A stretch of 64,000 nt of DNA from Micrococcales bacterium (lineage in GTDB: Bacteria > Actinomycetota > Actinomycetes > Actinomycetales > Microbacteriaceae). Made by a program: the position numbers and the translations under genes. Where the stretch lies: assembly GCA_947454255.1 (NCBI GenBank), contig CANGIU010000002.1:38943-102942 (forward strand), given 5' to 3'. A model generated the notes under the pieces. That model saw nothing but the letters and a program-made list of their open reading frames with translations. It ran no database searches and was not told where the DNA came from. Shown here piece by piece: positions 43,595 to 51,638 of this stretch (position 1 is its first letter; every line of letters begins with the position of its first letter).

Positions 43595-46293
43595 TATTCG
43601 GACTTCTTTCTGGTTGCACCCTTTTTCACAGTTCTAGCTGGCGCACTACTTCTTCTACCTGCTTTTGATGCCTTCGGCGCAGGTTGACCTGGCTCAAGGC
43701 CCAGCTTCTCACGGCGGATAGCTAAAAGTTCGAATGCTCGTTCCGGAGTTAGTTCATCTAGCGGTTCATCTTTTGGAACAGTTGCGTTAATAGCACCATC
43801 TGAAACATACAAACCGAACTGGCCGGACTTAGCAACCACGTTTGTCTTTGCTGCTGGATCTTCACCAAATTCTTTCAACGGAGTTGCCGCTGTTCGTCTG
43901 CCACCATATTTAGGCTGCGCAAGAATCTCTAGAGCGCCGGCTAAATCTAAATCAAAGATTAGATCTTCGGCGGGAAGACTTCTAGATTCTTTTCCTTTGA
44001 GAAGGTAAGGACCAAACTTTCCGTTTTGCGCCGTGATGTCAATTCCTGTTTCTGGATCTTGACCAATAACTCTAGGAAGTGAAAGCAACTTCAAAGCGAT
44101 CTCTAAATCGATACTCTCTGCACTCATAGTTTTGAACAGCGATGCCGTCTTGAATTTCTTTGCATCTGGATCATCTATCAAAACATAAGGACCGTAACGA
44201 CCATCTTTGAACAAGATGTTGTGGCCCGATTCAGGGTCTACCCCAAGCACTCGATCAACCAATACTGGAGCTTCAATAAGTTCATGAGCCTTAGCCAGAG
44301 TCAGTTCATCTGGAGCCAAGCCTTCAGGAATGTTAATGATTCTTCTACCATTTTCATCAGCACCTTCATCACCTGGGTTGATGAAAATCTCAAGGTAAGG
44401 GCCATACTTTCCGGTTCGCAACGTGATTCCATCGCCCATGTCTCTTGAGTTCAGAGCTTTAGGATCAATGTCCCCGATATTCTCTACGATTGAGTGCAGG
44501 CCTGGGTTATCGCCCTCACCGAAGTAGAACTGCTTCAGCCAAGTGCTTCGGTCTAGATTGCCGTTTGCAATCTCATCCAGATCCTCTTCCATTCTTGCTG
44601 TGAAGGCATAGTCAACAAGTCGAGAGACGTTTTCCTCTAAGAACCGAATAACTGTAAATGCAATCCACTCAGGGACAAGGGCCTGGCCACGTTTGATGAC
44701 ATAACCCTTGTTCTGGATGTTGCTAATAATCGCGGCATAGGTGGAAGGTCTTCCAATACCGTCTTCTTCTAGTGCCTTGACCAAGGTGGCTTCGGTATAC
44801 CTAGGAGGAGGAGAGGTCTGATGATTCTTTGCAGTTACCTCAAGAGCATCCAAACTCTGGCCGATTTCTAGGTTAGGAAGTTTGCTTTCCTTCTCCTGCT
44901 CATCTTCATTGCGAGGTTCATCTTGGCTTTCCTCATAGGCTGCCATAAAGCCTCTAAAGGTCACGACTGTTCCGCTTGCTGTGAATTCAGCTCGGTCACC
45001 ATTAGGCAGTGGGAATACCGCAATCTTCGCAGTCGTGGTGGAAACCTTGGCATCTTGCATTTGGCTTGCGATAGTGCGCTTCCAAATCAGATCGTAAAGT
45101 TCAAAAGCTCTACCGTGGAGCTCGCTTGCAACTTCGCTTGGTTTTCTAAAAATCTCTCCTGCTGGACGAATCGCTTCGTGGGCTTCTTGAGCATTTTTGT
45201 TTTTACCTTGATAGACGCGAGGAGCGCTTGCAACGTATTCATCGCCAAACATTTCTTTAGCTTGGCTTCTAGCTGCATTGATTGCCTGGGTTGAAAGCGT
45301 CGGTGAATCGGTACGCATATAAGTTATGTATCCCTCCTGGTAGAGAGACTGTGCAACATCCATCGTCTGCTTTGCAGATAGCCGTAACTTACGAGAAGCT
45401 TCCTGTTGAAGTGTCGAAGTGGTAAATGGGGCAGCTGGACGACGAGTGCTCGGCTTTGAATCAACTGAAATAACTTCGATTGGAATATTTGGAGACTTAA
45501 TCGCATCTGCTAGCGAAGTTGCGGTTGCCTCATCAAGCAAAAGCACCTGAGCGGTTAGCTCACCTTTGTCGTTGAATGAATCACCAGTTGCAATTCGTTG
45601 ACCGTTGTAAGTGTGCAGTTTTGCTTCAAATTTTGGTTCTGAAGAAACACGAGTATCGAAGATTGCTTTGACGTCATAGTAGGCGGCAGAAACGAAAGCC
45701 ATTCGCTCACGCTCACGTTCAACTACCAATCGAACAGCAGGTGATTGAACTCGGCCTGCACTGAGTCCTCGAGCGACTTTTCTCCAAAGTACAGGCGAGA
45801 TCTCGTAGCCGTATAGACGGTCGACAACTCTTCTGGTTTCTTGAGCTTGGACTAGATCATCATCAATTGCTCTGGTGTTTGCTACGGCGGCCTGAATGGC
45901 TTCCTTAGTAATCTCGTGGAAAACCATTCTGTGCACTGGCACCTTAGGCTTCAAAACATCTAGCAGGTGCCAAGCGATAGCCTCACCCTCGCGGTCCTCA
46001 TCTGTTGCAAGGTAAAGTTCATCGGCATCCTTCAAAGCTGCCTTTAGTTCAGAGACAGTTTTGTTCTTACCGGCAGAAATTGCGTAATAGGGCTTGAAAT
46101 CATCATCAACATCGATAGAAAACTTACCTATCGTGCCCTGCTTCTTAAGCTCCGGTGGCAAGTCTTTTAGGTCGATCAGGTCGCGGATGTGGCCGACTGA
46201 GGCGAGCACGCGAAAGTCATCACCAAGATACTTGGCGATAGTCTTTGCCTTTGCTGGTGACTCTACGATGACCAGTTTGTGACCTGAACTCAC
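43594..46293 (-). CDS. topA: DNA topoisomerase I
   Basis: An 899-residue type IA topoisomerase. The N-terminal Toprim domain has KLVIVESPAKAKTIAKYLG and ATDEDREGEAIAWHLL; the active-site tyrosine lies in GYITYMRTDSPTLS near residue 325. The C-terminal third holds repeated TopoI C-terminal domains (GPYLEIFINPGDEG, GRYGPYVLIDD, GKFGPYLLKG, GQFGLYVSDG) and ends in a basic Lys/Arg tail, with no four-Cys zinc fingers, as usual in Actinobacteria. It is eight bases from the TadE-like gene upstream. Confidence 0.96.
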   Translation of the reverse strand: MSSGHKLVIVESPAKAKTIAKYLGDDFRVLASVGHIRDLIDLKDLPPELKKQGTIGKFSIDVDDDFKPYYAISAGKNKTVSELKAALKDADELYLATDEDREGEAIAWHLLDVLKPKVPVHRMVFHEITKEAIQAAVANTRAIDDDLVQAQETRRVVDRLYGYEISPVLWRKVARGLSAGRVQSPAVRLVVERERERMAFVSAAYYDVKAIFDTRVSSEPKFEAKLHTYNGQRIATGDSFNDKGELTAQVLLLDEATATSLADAIKSPNIPIEVISVDSKPSTRRPAAPFTTSTLQQEASRKLRLSAKQTMDVAQSLYQEGYITYMRTDSPTLSTQAINAARSQAKEMFGDEYVASAPRVYQGKNKNAQEAHEAIRPAGEIFRKPSEVASELHGRAFELYDLIWKRTIASQMQDAKVSTTTAKIAVFPLPNGDRAEFTASGTVVTFRGFMAAYEESQDEPRNEDEQEKESKLPNLEIGQSLDALEVTAKNHQTSPPPRYTEATLVKALEEDGIGRPSTYAAIISNIQNKGYVIKRGQALVPEWIAFTVIRFLEENVSRLVDYAFTARMEEDLDEIANGNLDRSTWLKQFYFGEGDNPGLHSIVENIGDIDPKALNSRDMGDGITLRTGKYGPYLEIFINPGDEGADENGRRIINIPEGLAPDELTLAKAHELIEAPVLVDRVLGVDPESGHNILFKDGRYGPYVLIDDPDAKKFKTASLFKTMSAESIDLEIALKLLSLPRVIGQDPETGIDITAQNGKFGPYLLKGKESRSLPAEDLIFDLDLAGALEILAQPKYGGRRTAATPLKEFGEDPAAKTNVVAKSGQFGLYVSDGAINATVPKDEPLDELTPERAFELLAIRREKLGLEPGQPAPKASKAGRRSSAPARTVKKGATRKKSE

Positions 46294-46301
46294 TACTTCT
46301 C

Positions 46302-46643
46302 CTACCTTGCTGGGTCCATACCCGAGCCTGCTCGAGCATTAACCCTATGAACTATACCCATAAGTTGCTGTGATACACCTATATAGATGTCAGAACTGAC
46401 TTTATGGCATTCTTCCAGTGTTGCACCAAACTCTTTAACAATCTGGTCAGCACTTTCACAGGGAAACCCCACAGCTAGTCCTAAATACCTGTCTTCCGCA
46501 GCCAAAACAGCTGTCTCAGCGAGTGCTTGGAGTCTTTGAACTCCAAGGTTCTCACTAACAACTATCAGGCCTAAACTCATAACCCCTAAAAGGGAACATA
46601 TTATTCCCAGCCCAAGAATTGTTCCTGATCCTGAATCCCTCAT
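46302..46643 (-). CDS. Rv3654c/TadE-like small secreted or pilus-associated protein
   Basis: About 113 residues from the ATG at 46643. That ATG overlaps the stop of the upstream TadE-like gene as ATGA, so it is preferred over the GTG at 46664. The N-terminus DSGSGTILGLG precedes one hydrophobic helix (about residues 8-30) and an Ala-rich amphipathic stretch (QRLQALAETAVLAAED), the layout of TadE-like/Rv3654c proteins of actinobacterial tad loci. Residue 60 onwards has two cysteines. It is the last tad gene before topA. Confidence 0.8.
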   Translation of the reverse strand: MRDSGSGTILGLGIICSLLGVMSLGLIVVSENLGVQRLQALAETAVLAAEDRYLGLAVGFPCESADQIVKEFGATLEECHKVSSDIYIGVSQQLMGIVHRVNARAGSGMDPAR

Positions 46644-47104
46644 AGCCCCGATTTCCTCGCACACGCTCTCTCAATAACGGGAATTTCTACCAGTCCACCA
46701 ATCTTGCTATCGCTAGAGATAGAAACACAGACACTCAAATCTAAGAATTCGACCAACGCTCTCGAACCAATTGCACGTTCAGCAACTAGTGCATCAACTA
46801 TTGACTGATCTTCGCCCCTGGCAATTGCTCGTGCACTCTCGGCTGCCAAACCAATTAGCTTTACTCTGCTGGACTGAATACCAAGAACTTGAATTCCAGC
46901 GAACAGAATCAAAATCACTGCCGGCAAAATTATTGCAAACTCTGCTGTTACAGAACCTAGTTCCCACTCACACTCAATGCCGAACGAATTAGATCCAATA
47001 GCATTCCTTTGACTTCTTCGCTTCTGAGAATGGCCAGCAGAATTCCAGCGAAGCCAACTGCTGCGAGAGTGATGATTGCATACTCCGCAGTAGTTGCGCC
47101 GCAC
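46640..47104 (-). CDS. TadE-family pilus assembly protein, start uncertain
   Basis: The conserved part begins near 46963 with ELGSVTAEFAIILPAVILIL, the TadE opening where a glycine and glutamate precede the helix, followed by about 80 residues with cysteines near the C-terminus. No ATG, GTG or TTG lies near that point in this frame; the closest upstream ones are GTG at 47104 and TTG codons at 47116 and 47146, which would place 45-60 hydrophilic residues inside the overlapping pilin gene. An ATT at 46978 or a frameshift from the pilin frame are alternatives. The stop overlaps the next gene by ATGA. Confidence 0.72.
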   Translation of the reverse strand: MRRNYCGVCNHHSRSSWLRWNSAGHSQKRRSQRNAIGSNSFGIECEWELGSVTAEFAIILPAVILILFAGIQVLGIQSSRVKLIGLAAESARAIARGEDQSIVDALVAERAIGSRALVEFLDLSVCVSISSDSKIGGLVEIPVIERACARKSGL

Positions 47105-47130
47105 TCGTTCTTCCAATCTATTTCTTTCAC
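46957..47130 (-). CDS. Flp/DUF4244-type pilin, 57 residues
   Basis: GTG at 47130 with AAGGA seven bases upstream opens a 57-residue frame ending at TAG 46959-46957. The sequence has an acidic/polar start, then CGATTAEYAIITLAAVGFAG, whose TAEYA and following hydrophobic helix are the hallmark of actinobacterial Flp-like pilins (DUF4244). A prepilin peptidase would cut before the helix. It lies between the TadC-like gene and TadE, where mycobacteria keep Rv3656c. It is too short for many gene finders and overlaps the extended TadE frame. Confidence 0.85.
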   Translation of the reverse strand: MKEIDWKNECGATTAEYAIITLAAVGFAGILLAILRSEEVKGMLLDLIRSALSVSGN

Positions 47131-47142
47131 TTTTTCTTCCTT

Positions 47143-47931
47143 TCAATTTGGGCCAAACATAGTAGCCATTAGTGGAATTACGGCAAGACAGACAAACGCA
47201 GGTAAGACGGCCAACCCTAGAGGTAACATCAGTCGAACCCCGAGTCGCTCAATCTTGAGTTCATTCGCAACTGCAATCTCCTGCTGTAGGTTCAGTGCTT
47301 GTGCTCTAAGCAAGTCACCGACTCTAGCCCCGGTTAGCTCAACAAGATTTGTGATCTCTGCCATCGCAATCTCTTCGGCCTTAGCAGGAGGCTTAGCAAA
47401 GACCGACACGAAGATTTCGTATGCAGATTTCTGCGCTTGGTTAAGGTTTGAACCGGCGGCTACTTCTAGAGCAACTCCCATCAGGTAAAAACCTAGGTAG
47501 CTCTCCGTAGGTAATGCCTTACGAATTAGCTTGGAGCTAATCAATCGAGCAAGTAGCAATAGCAATGCGCCTAGGCCAATACTCAGGAGAACTATTGGTC
47601 TAGCGCCTAGCGCTCCAAGTAAATCCAACCCACTAACTTGACCGAGAACTAAAGTCATTACGGGTAACCAGAGAACTAGGCGAGCACTCGCCTTTGGCCC
47701 TGCGTGAGCTACGTGGATACGTTCAATAGATCTTTGCCTCTGATAGCAAAGGTCTGCAACCACATCAATCTCATTGGCAACCTTTGCCCCTGAGTGCATA
47801 GCAACGCAAAGGAGGTACTTCAATCCGGATTCATTTTCAGGAACTCCACCAATGAAATGAATAGCTTTATCCATCGGGACACCTGATCGCAATAAGCCAG
47901 CAAATTTATTCAGTGTGATTGATTCCGTCAT
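47143..47931 (-). CDS. Type II secretion F-domain membrane protein, TadB/TadC-like
   Basis: A 262-residue inner-membrane platform protein. Residues about 5-105 (LNKFAGLLRSGVPMDKAI...) and 150-262 (ESYLGFYLMGVALEVAAGSN, VGDLLRAQALNLQQEIAV) are two T2SSF-type domains, separated by membrane helices at about 85-125. Mycobacterial tad loci have two separate genes (Rv3658c and Rv3657c) at this spot, so one short gene here may combine both roles. It shares a base with tadA upstream. Confidence 0.83.
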   Translation of the reverse strand: MTESITLNKFAGLLRSGVPMDKAIHFIGGVPENESGLKYLLCVAMHSGAKVANEIDVVADLCYQRQRSIERIHVAHAGPKASARLVLWLPVMTLVLGQVSGLDLLGALGARPIVLLSIGLGALLLLLARLISSKLIRKALPTESYLGFYLMGVALEVAAGSNLNQAQKSAYEIFVSVFAKPPAKAEEIAMAEITNLVELTGARVGDLLRAQALNLQQEIAVANELKIERLGVRLMLPLGLAVLPAFVCLAVIPLMATMFGPN

Positions 47932-48809
47932 TATAGGAACTTCTCAATTGCAACTATTTTTCTACCCTGCTCGGTTCTACATATCTCGATCACCCAATGA
48001 ATAGCAGAGGCTATTAAGTTAGTTGCTAACTCAGTCTGTACACCTGACATATTCAGCATGGCAAGCATTCTGCTCTTTGCTTCACTGAAGGAATTGGCAT
48101 GCAATGTGAAGCCAGCACCTGAGTGTCCTGTGTTTAGCGACTGTAATAGTAGCTTGAGTTCTTCCCCTCTAGCTTCTCCAATTACTAAGCGATCCGGACG
48201 CATACGCAACGCTTCCCGCAGTAATCGGGCAAGAGATATTTCTCCGACTCCTTCGTGGTTATTGCCTCTTGTTTTCAGGGATACAGCTCTGCCTGTTAGT
48301 CCTAACTCGTAGTTCTCCTCTATGGTGATTATTCGCTCATTCGATACCGTGCTAAGCATGGCTCGAAGCAAAGTAGTCTTTCCAGCTCCAGTCCCACCAA
48401 CAATTACAAAGTTTTCTTTTGATTTAATGATCTGCTGAAGTTTTGACTTCTCTTCGAATGCCAGAGTTTGCCTCGACTCTAATTCATCGAGGCCAAGGGA
48501 CTGGGTTGCATGCCTGCGGATCGAAATCTCTGTCCTTTGAGCACACTCCCCTGCCAAGACAGCATGAACCCTTAGTAGTCCATGGTCAGTGATTATGCTG
48601 ACTTCACTTATGGGTTGGGAAATGTCAATGCGGCCAGCGTTTTCACTGAACACTTTTTGAATAAAGCTTCTAGTTTCTTGTTCATCTTTGAATGGGTTCT
48701 CTAGCTCTTTTAGAGCAGCATTACTTTCAACTGTGCAAGTTGAACCAATCAGAATGTCAGTGATGCTTTGGTCTTCTAAAAGGTCTGCGATTCGGTCTAT
48801 TTCAGGCAC
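47931..48809 (-). CDS. tadA: TadA-family secretion/pilus ATPase
   Basis: A 292-residue VirB11/TadA-like ATPase. Walker A is GGTGAGKTT at residues 138-146; the Asp and His boxes follow (IITIEENYELGLTG, RPDRLVIGEARGEE) and the late LHANSFSEA segment. It lacks part of the N-terminal domain seen in typical 350-400-residue TadA proteins. It powers pilin assembly. The start is GTG without a clear Shine-Dalgarno. It opens the tad-topA-tmk-holB run and lies about 100 bases downstream of a 6C-type RNA. Confidence 0.87.
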   Translation of the reverse strand: MPEIDRIADLLEDQSITDILIGSTCTVESNAALKELENPFKDEQETRSFIQKVFSENAGRIDISQPISEVSIITDHGLLRVHAVLAGECAQRTEISIRRHATQSLGLDELESRQTLAFEEKSKLQQIIKSKENFVIVGGTGAGKTTLLRAMLSTVSNERIITIEENYELGLTGRAVSLKTRGNNHEGVGEISLARLLREALRMRPDRLVIGEARGEELKLLLQSLNTGHSGAGFTLHANSFSEAKSRMLAMLNMSGVQTELATNLIASAIHWVIEICRTEQGRKIVAIEKFL

Positions 48810-48904
48810 TTGCTAATGATGCTTGATGGCGGATCTGAGCAATATTTCAATGTTCTTATTTGTGCAGAAGATAGGTCCACTTAGGTTGTGAATAAGTGCA
48901 AGTT

Positions 48905-49000
48905 AAATTAAGGGGCCCCGGTCTCTGGGGGGAGTGACCGGGGCCGGCAATATATGATTGGGGGAATCAAAATATTGCAGGTCAGCCGAAGCTGACTAGA
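48905..49000 (-). ncRNA. 6C-type RNA upstream of the tad locus
   Basis: Read on the minus strand there are three hairpins in order: GTCAGC-TTCG-GCTGAC (48996-48981), a long stem GCAATAT/ATATTGC with inner GATT-CCCCC-AATC (48978-48947), and GGCCCCGGTC/GACCGGGGCC with loop ACTCCCCCCAGA (48945-48914). Two stems bearing runs of five and six C in their terminal loops are the defining feature of the actinobacterial 6C motif. The cUUCGg tetraloop supports this strand. In M. tuberculosis the 6C RNA (B11) also sits beside the tad-like genes. Ends are approximate. Confidence 0.8.
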
Positions 49001-49066
49001 AAAGCATAACAAGAACTGAAGCCTCCTGGGAAGAAGATTTGGAGATTTGCGGGCATACTTACATTT

Positions 49067-50977
49067 ATGGACAGACCCGAAATGGCGAATCTTTATTCGC
49101 AGGCCGAAGCCGATCGGCTTGCCTTCTGGTCTGCACAAGCACACAAGCTTGACTGGCATAAACCCTTCACTCAAACTCTCGACTGGAGCCAAGCGCCGGT
49201 TGCCAAATGGTTTGCTGATGGTGAGATAAACGCTTGTTTCAATGCCTTGGATAGGCATGTCTTAGCAGGGCATGGAGACAGAGTTGCACTTCTATTTGAA
49301 GGTGAGCCCGGAGATACCAAGACCTATACATATTCAGATTTGCTTGTCGAAACCAAGCGAGCTGCCAACGCACTTCTAAACCTTGGTATCAACGCCGGTG
49401 ACAGAGTCGCGATATACATGCCTATGATTCCTGAGACGGTGATTGCCATTTTGGCTTGTGCCCGAATCGGTGCCGTACACAGCGTAGTCTTTGGTGGTTT
49501 CAGCGCTGACTCATTGAGAAGCAGGATTGATGATGCACAAGCCAAGCTAGTAATCACAGCCGATGGCGGTTACCGCAAGGGAAAGGCTCACGCCTTAAAG
49601 GAAGCAGTTGATCACGCACTGAGTGCTGAAAACTGTCCAACTATTGAGAACGTTCTCGTTGTCAAGAGAACCGGAACTGAGGTCGTTTGGAACCCCAAGG
49701 ACATCTGGTGGCACGAGGCTCTTGCAGAGGCATCTGCTGAACATGTAGCTGTTGGCTTTGATGCAGAACATCCATTGTTTATTCTCTACACCTCAGGAAC
49801 TACCGGTAAACCTAAAGGCATCCTGCATACAACCGGTGGATATCTAACCGGTGCTTCATACACTCACAAGACAGTCTTTGATCTAAAGCCAGAAACAGAT
49901 GTGTACTGGTGTACAGCAGATGTTGGTTGGATAACTGGTCACACCTACGTAATCTACGGCCCACTTGCTAATGGCGCTACTCAGGTTATCTATGAAGGAA
50001 CTCCTGATAGTCCAACATTTGAACGTTGGTGGCAAATCATTGAAAAATACAAAGTAAGCATTTTCTATACCGCTCCCACAGCCATCAGAACCTTTATGAA
50101 ACTAGGTAAGGAAATAATTGAAGGTAAAGATTTATCTAGTCTTCGCATACTGGGTTCAGTCGGTGAACCAATCAACCCAGAAGCTTGGCAGTGGTACCAC
50201 GATGTAATTGGTAATTCGCGTTGTGAGATTGTTGACACCTGGTGGCAAACCGAAACCGGTTCAATCATGATCTCCCCTGTGCCTGGAGCTTTCAAAACTA
50301 AACCTGGGTCTGCTCAAAGGGCACTCCCTGGAATAAAGGTTGGCATCGTAGATGAGAATGGCCGGGCAGTAGAAGTCTCTACCGCTGGATCAGTTGCTGG
50401 CTATCTAACCATCGATGAGCCGTGGCCTTCGATGCTTAGAGGTGTCTGGGGTGACCATGACCGCTTTGTTGAAACATACTGGTCCAAATTCACTGGCAAA
50501 TACTTCGCAGGTGACGGAGCTCGATTCGATGAGGATGGTGACATCTGGTTACTTGGCAGAATCGATGACGTTATAAAAGTTTCAGGCCACCGACTCTCAA
50601 CAGCAGAAATCGAATCAGCTTTAGTTGAACACCACTGGGTAGCAGAAGCTGCGGTTGTTGGAGCTAAGGATGAAATTACTGAGCAAGCGGTAGTGGCATT
50701 TGTAATTCTTCGTCAAGATGAAATCGCTGATGCACCTGATGAAGAATCAATTGGCAAGATACTTAGAGCTTGGGTCACAGAGAAGATTGGTGCAATCGCT
50801 AGACCCCGTCAGATCATGGTTGTAACAGAGCTGCCAAAGACCAGATCAGGCAAGATCATGAGAAGACTGCTTAGGGATGTTGCAGAGGGAAGACCAGTTG
50901 GAGATGTCACTACACTTGCCGATTCAAGTGTGATGACTGCCATAAACGACAAATTGTCTTTAGGGGCTAACGACTAA
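49067..50977 (+). CDS. acsA: Acetyl-coenzyme A synthetase
   Basis: A 636-residue adenylate-forming enzyme making acetyl-CoA from acetate, ATP and CoA. The P-loop YTSGTTGKPKG starts at residue 241; WWQTETGS and the C-terminal hinge and catalytic-lysine motif TRSGKIMRR are present, with the Lys that is often acetylated. Length fits the 630-650 norm. The ATG has no good Shine-Dalgarno and CATACT lies 8 bases upstream, so the transcript may be nearly leaderless. The next in-frame ATG is at 49082. Confidence 0.95.
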   Translation: MDRPEMANLYSQAEADRLAFWSAQAHKLDWHKPFTQTLDWSQAPVAKWFADGEINACFNALDRHVLAGHGDRVALLFEGEPGDTKTYTYSDLLVETKRAANALLNLGINAGDRVAIYMPMIPETVIAILACARIGAVHSVVFGGFSADSLRSRIDDAQAKLVITADGGYRKGKAHALKEAVDHALSAENCPTIENVLVVKRTGTEVVWNPKDIWWHEALAEASAEHVAVGFDAEHPLFILYTSGTTGKPKGILHTTGGYLTGASYTHKTVFDLKPETDVYWCTADVGWITGHTYVIYGPLANGATQVIYEGTPDSPTFERWWQIIEKYKVSIFYTAPTAIRTFMKLGKEIIEGKDLSSLRILGSVGEPINPEAWQWYHDVIGNSRCEIVDTWWQTETGSIMISPVPGAFKTKPGSAQRALPGIKVGIVDENGRAVEVSTAGSVAGYLTIDEPWPSMLRGVWGDHDRFVETYWSKFTGKYFAGDGARFDEDGDIWLLGRIDDVIKVSGHRLSTAEIESALVEHHWVAEAAVVGAKDEITEQAVVAFVILRQDEIADAPDEESIGKILRAWVTEKIGAIARPRQIMVVTELPKTRSGKIMRRLLRDVAEGRPVGDVTTLADSSVMTAINDKLSLGAND

Positions 50978-51445
50978 TTACTTGAATTCAACAATCAGTT
51001 CGACTTCAACTGGTGAATCCAAAGGCAACACCGCAACCCCAATAGTTGATCTCGCGTGAATTCCCGCGTCACCAAAAACTAAGCCTAAGAATTCTGAAGC
51101 CCCATTATTGATAGCTGGTTGACCAGTAAAGCTTGGGTCGCAGGCGATAAAGCCATTCACCTTTACAACTCTGGTAATTCGATCTAGGTCACCGATAGCA
51201 AATTTGATTGCTGCTAAGCAGTTCAGCGCTGCAATTTGAGCCAGTTCCTTGGCTCGTTCAGGAGAGACCTGGTTAGGTACCTTTCCAGTTTCAACTAAGA
51301 CACCTGAAACGAAAGGTAGTTGCCCTGCAGTCATCACTAAGTTCCCTGTTGCAACAGCTGGAATATAGGCGGCAACAGGTGGCACTAGATCTGGTAACGG
51401 GTGACCCAATTCGATGAGTCTGGCTTCAATTTTTCCGGTCATCAT
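50978..51445 (-). CDS. RidA family protein
   Basis: A 155-residue RidA/YjgF-type protein, probably an enamine/imine deaminase. Family features are GNLVMTAGQLPFVSG, ALNCLAAIKFAIGDLDRITRVVKVNGFI and ARSTIGVAVLPLDSPVEVELIVEF, including the catalytic Arg near residue 132. Its start overlaps the stop of the DUF4177 gene (ATGATGA), so they are coupled, and it is convergent with acsA with no gap. Mycobacteria keep a homologue (Rv3678c) near here. Confidence 0.93.
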   Translation of the reverse strand: MMTGKIEARLIELGHPLPDLVPPVAAYIPAVATGNLVMTAGQLPFVSGVLVETGKVPNQVSPERAKELAQIAALNCLAAIKFAIGDLDRITRVVKVNGFIACDPSFTGQPAINNGASEFLGLVFGDAGIHARSTIGVAVLPLDSPVEVELIVEFK

Positions 51446-51597
51446 TCAGCCTTTGCTTTCTTCATGTAAGCCACATAACCACCTTCAGGGGTTGCCACAA
51501 TCTGAACCAGTTCCCAGCCCTGAGCACCCCAAAAGTCCAGTATTTGCTTAGGGTTATGCGGTGGAAGCGGGCTGACTGTGTATTCCCAGATGGTCAT
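51442..51597 (-). CDS. DUF4177 small protein, 51 residues
   Basis: ATG at 51597 opens 51 residues with the DUF4177 pattern MTIWEYTVSPLPPHNPKQIL, then LDFWGAQGWELVQIV and GGYVAYMKK. This family of about 50 residues is common and conserved in Actinobacteria and has unknown function. The stop TGA overlaps the RidA start, so the pair is one operon. It is divergent from the penicillin-binding protein gene across 41 bases. Confidence 0.88.
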   Translation of the reverse strand: MTIWEYTVSPLPPHNPKQILDFWGAQGWELVQIVATPEGGYVAYMKKAKAE

Positions 51598-51638
51598 TTA
51601 TAGGCATCCTCTCAGAGTTTGAAGGTAACCTAGAGTCT

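Noticed and set aside
48908..49258. 116-codon minus-strand frame over the 6C RNA
   Set aside because: It covers the antisense of the acsA start and the RNA hairpins, has no domain and would conflict with both.
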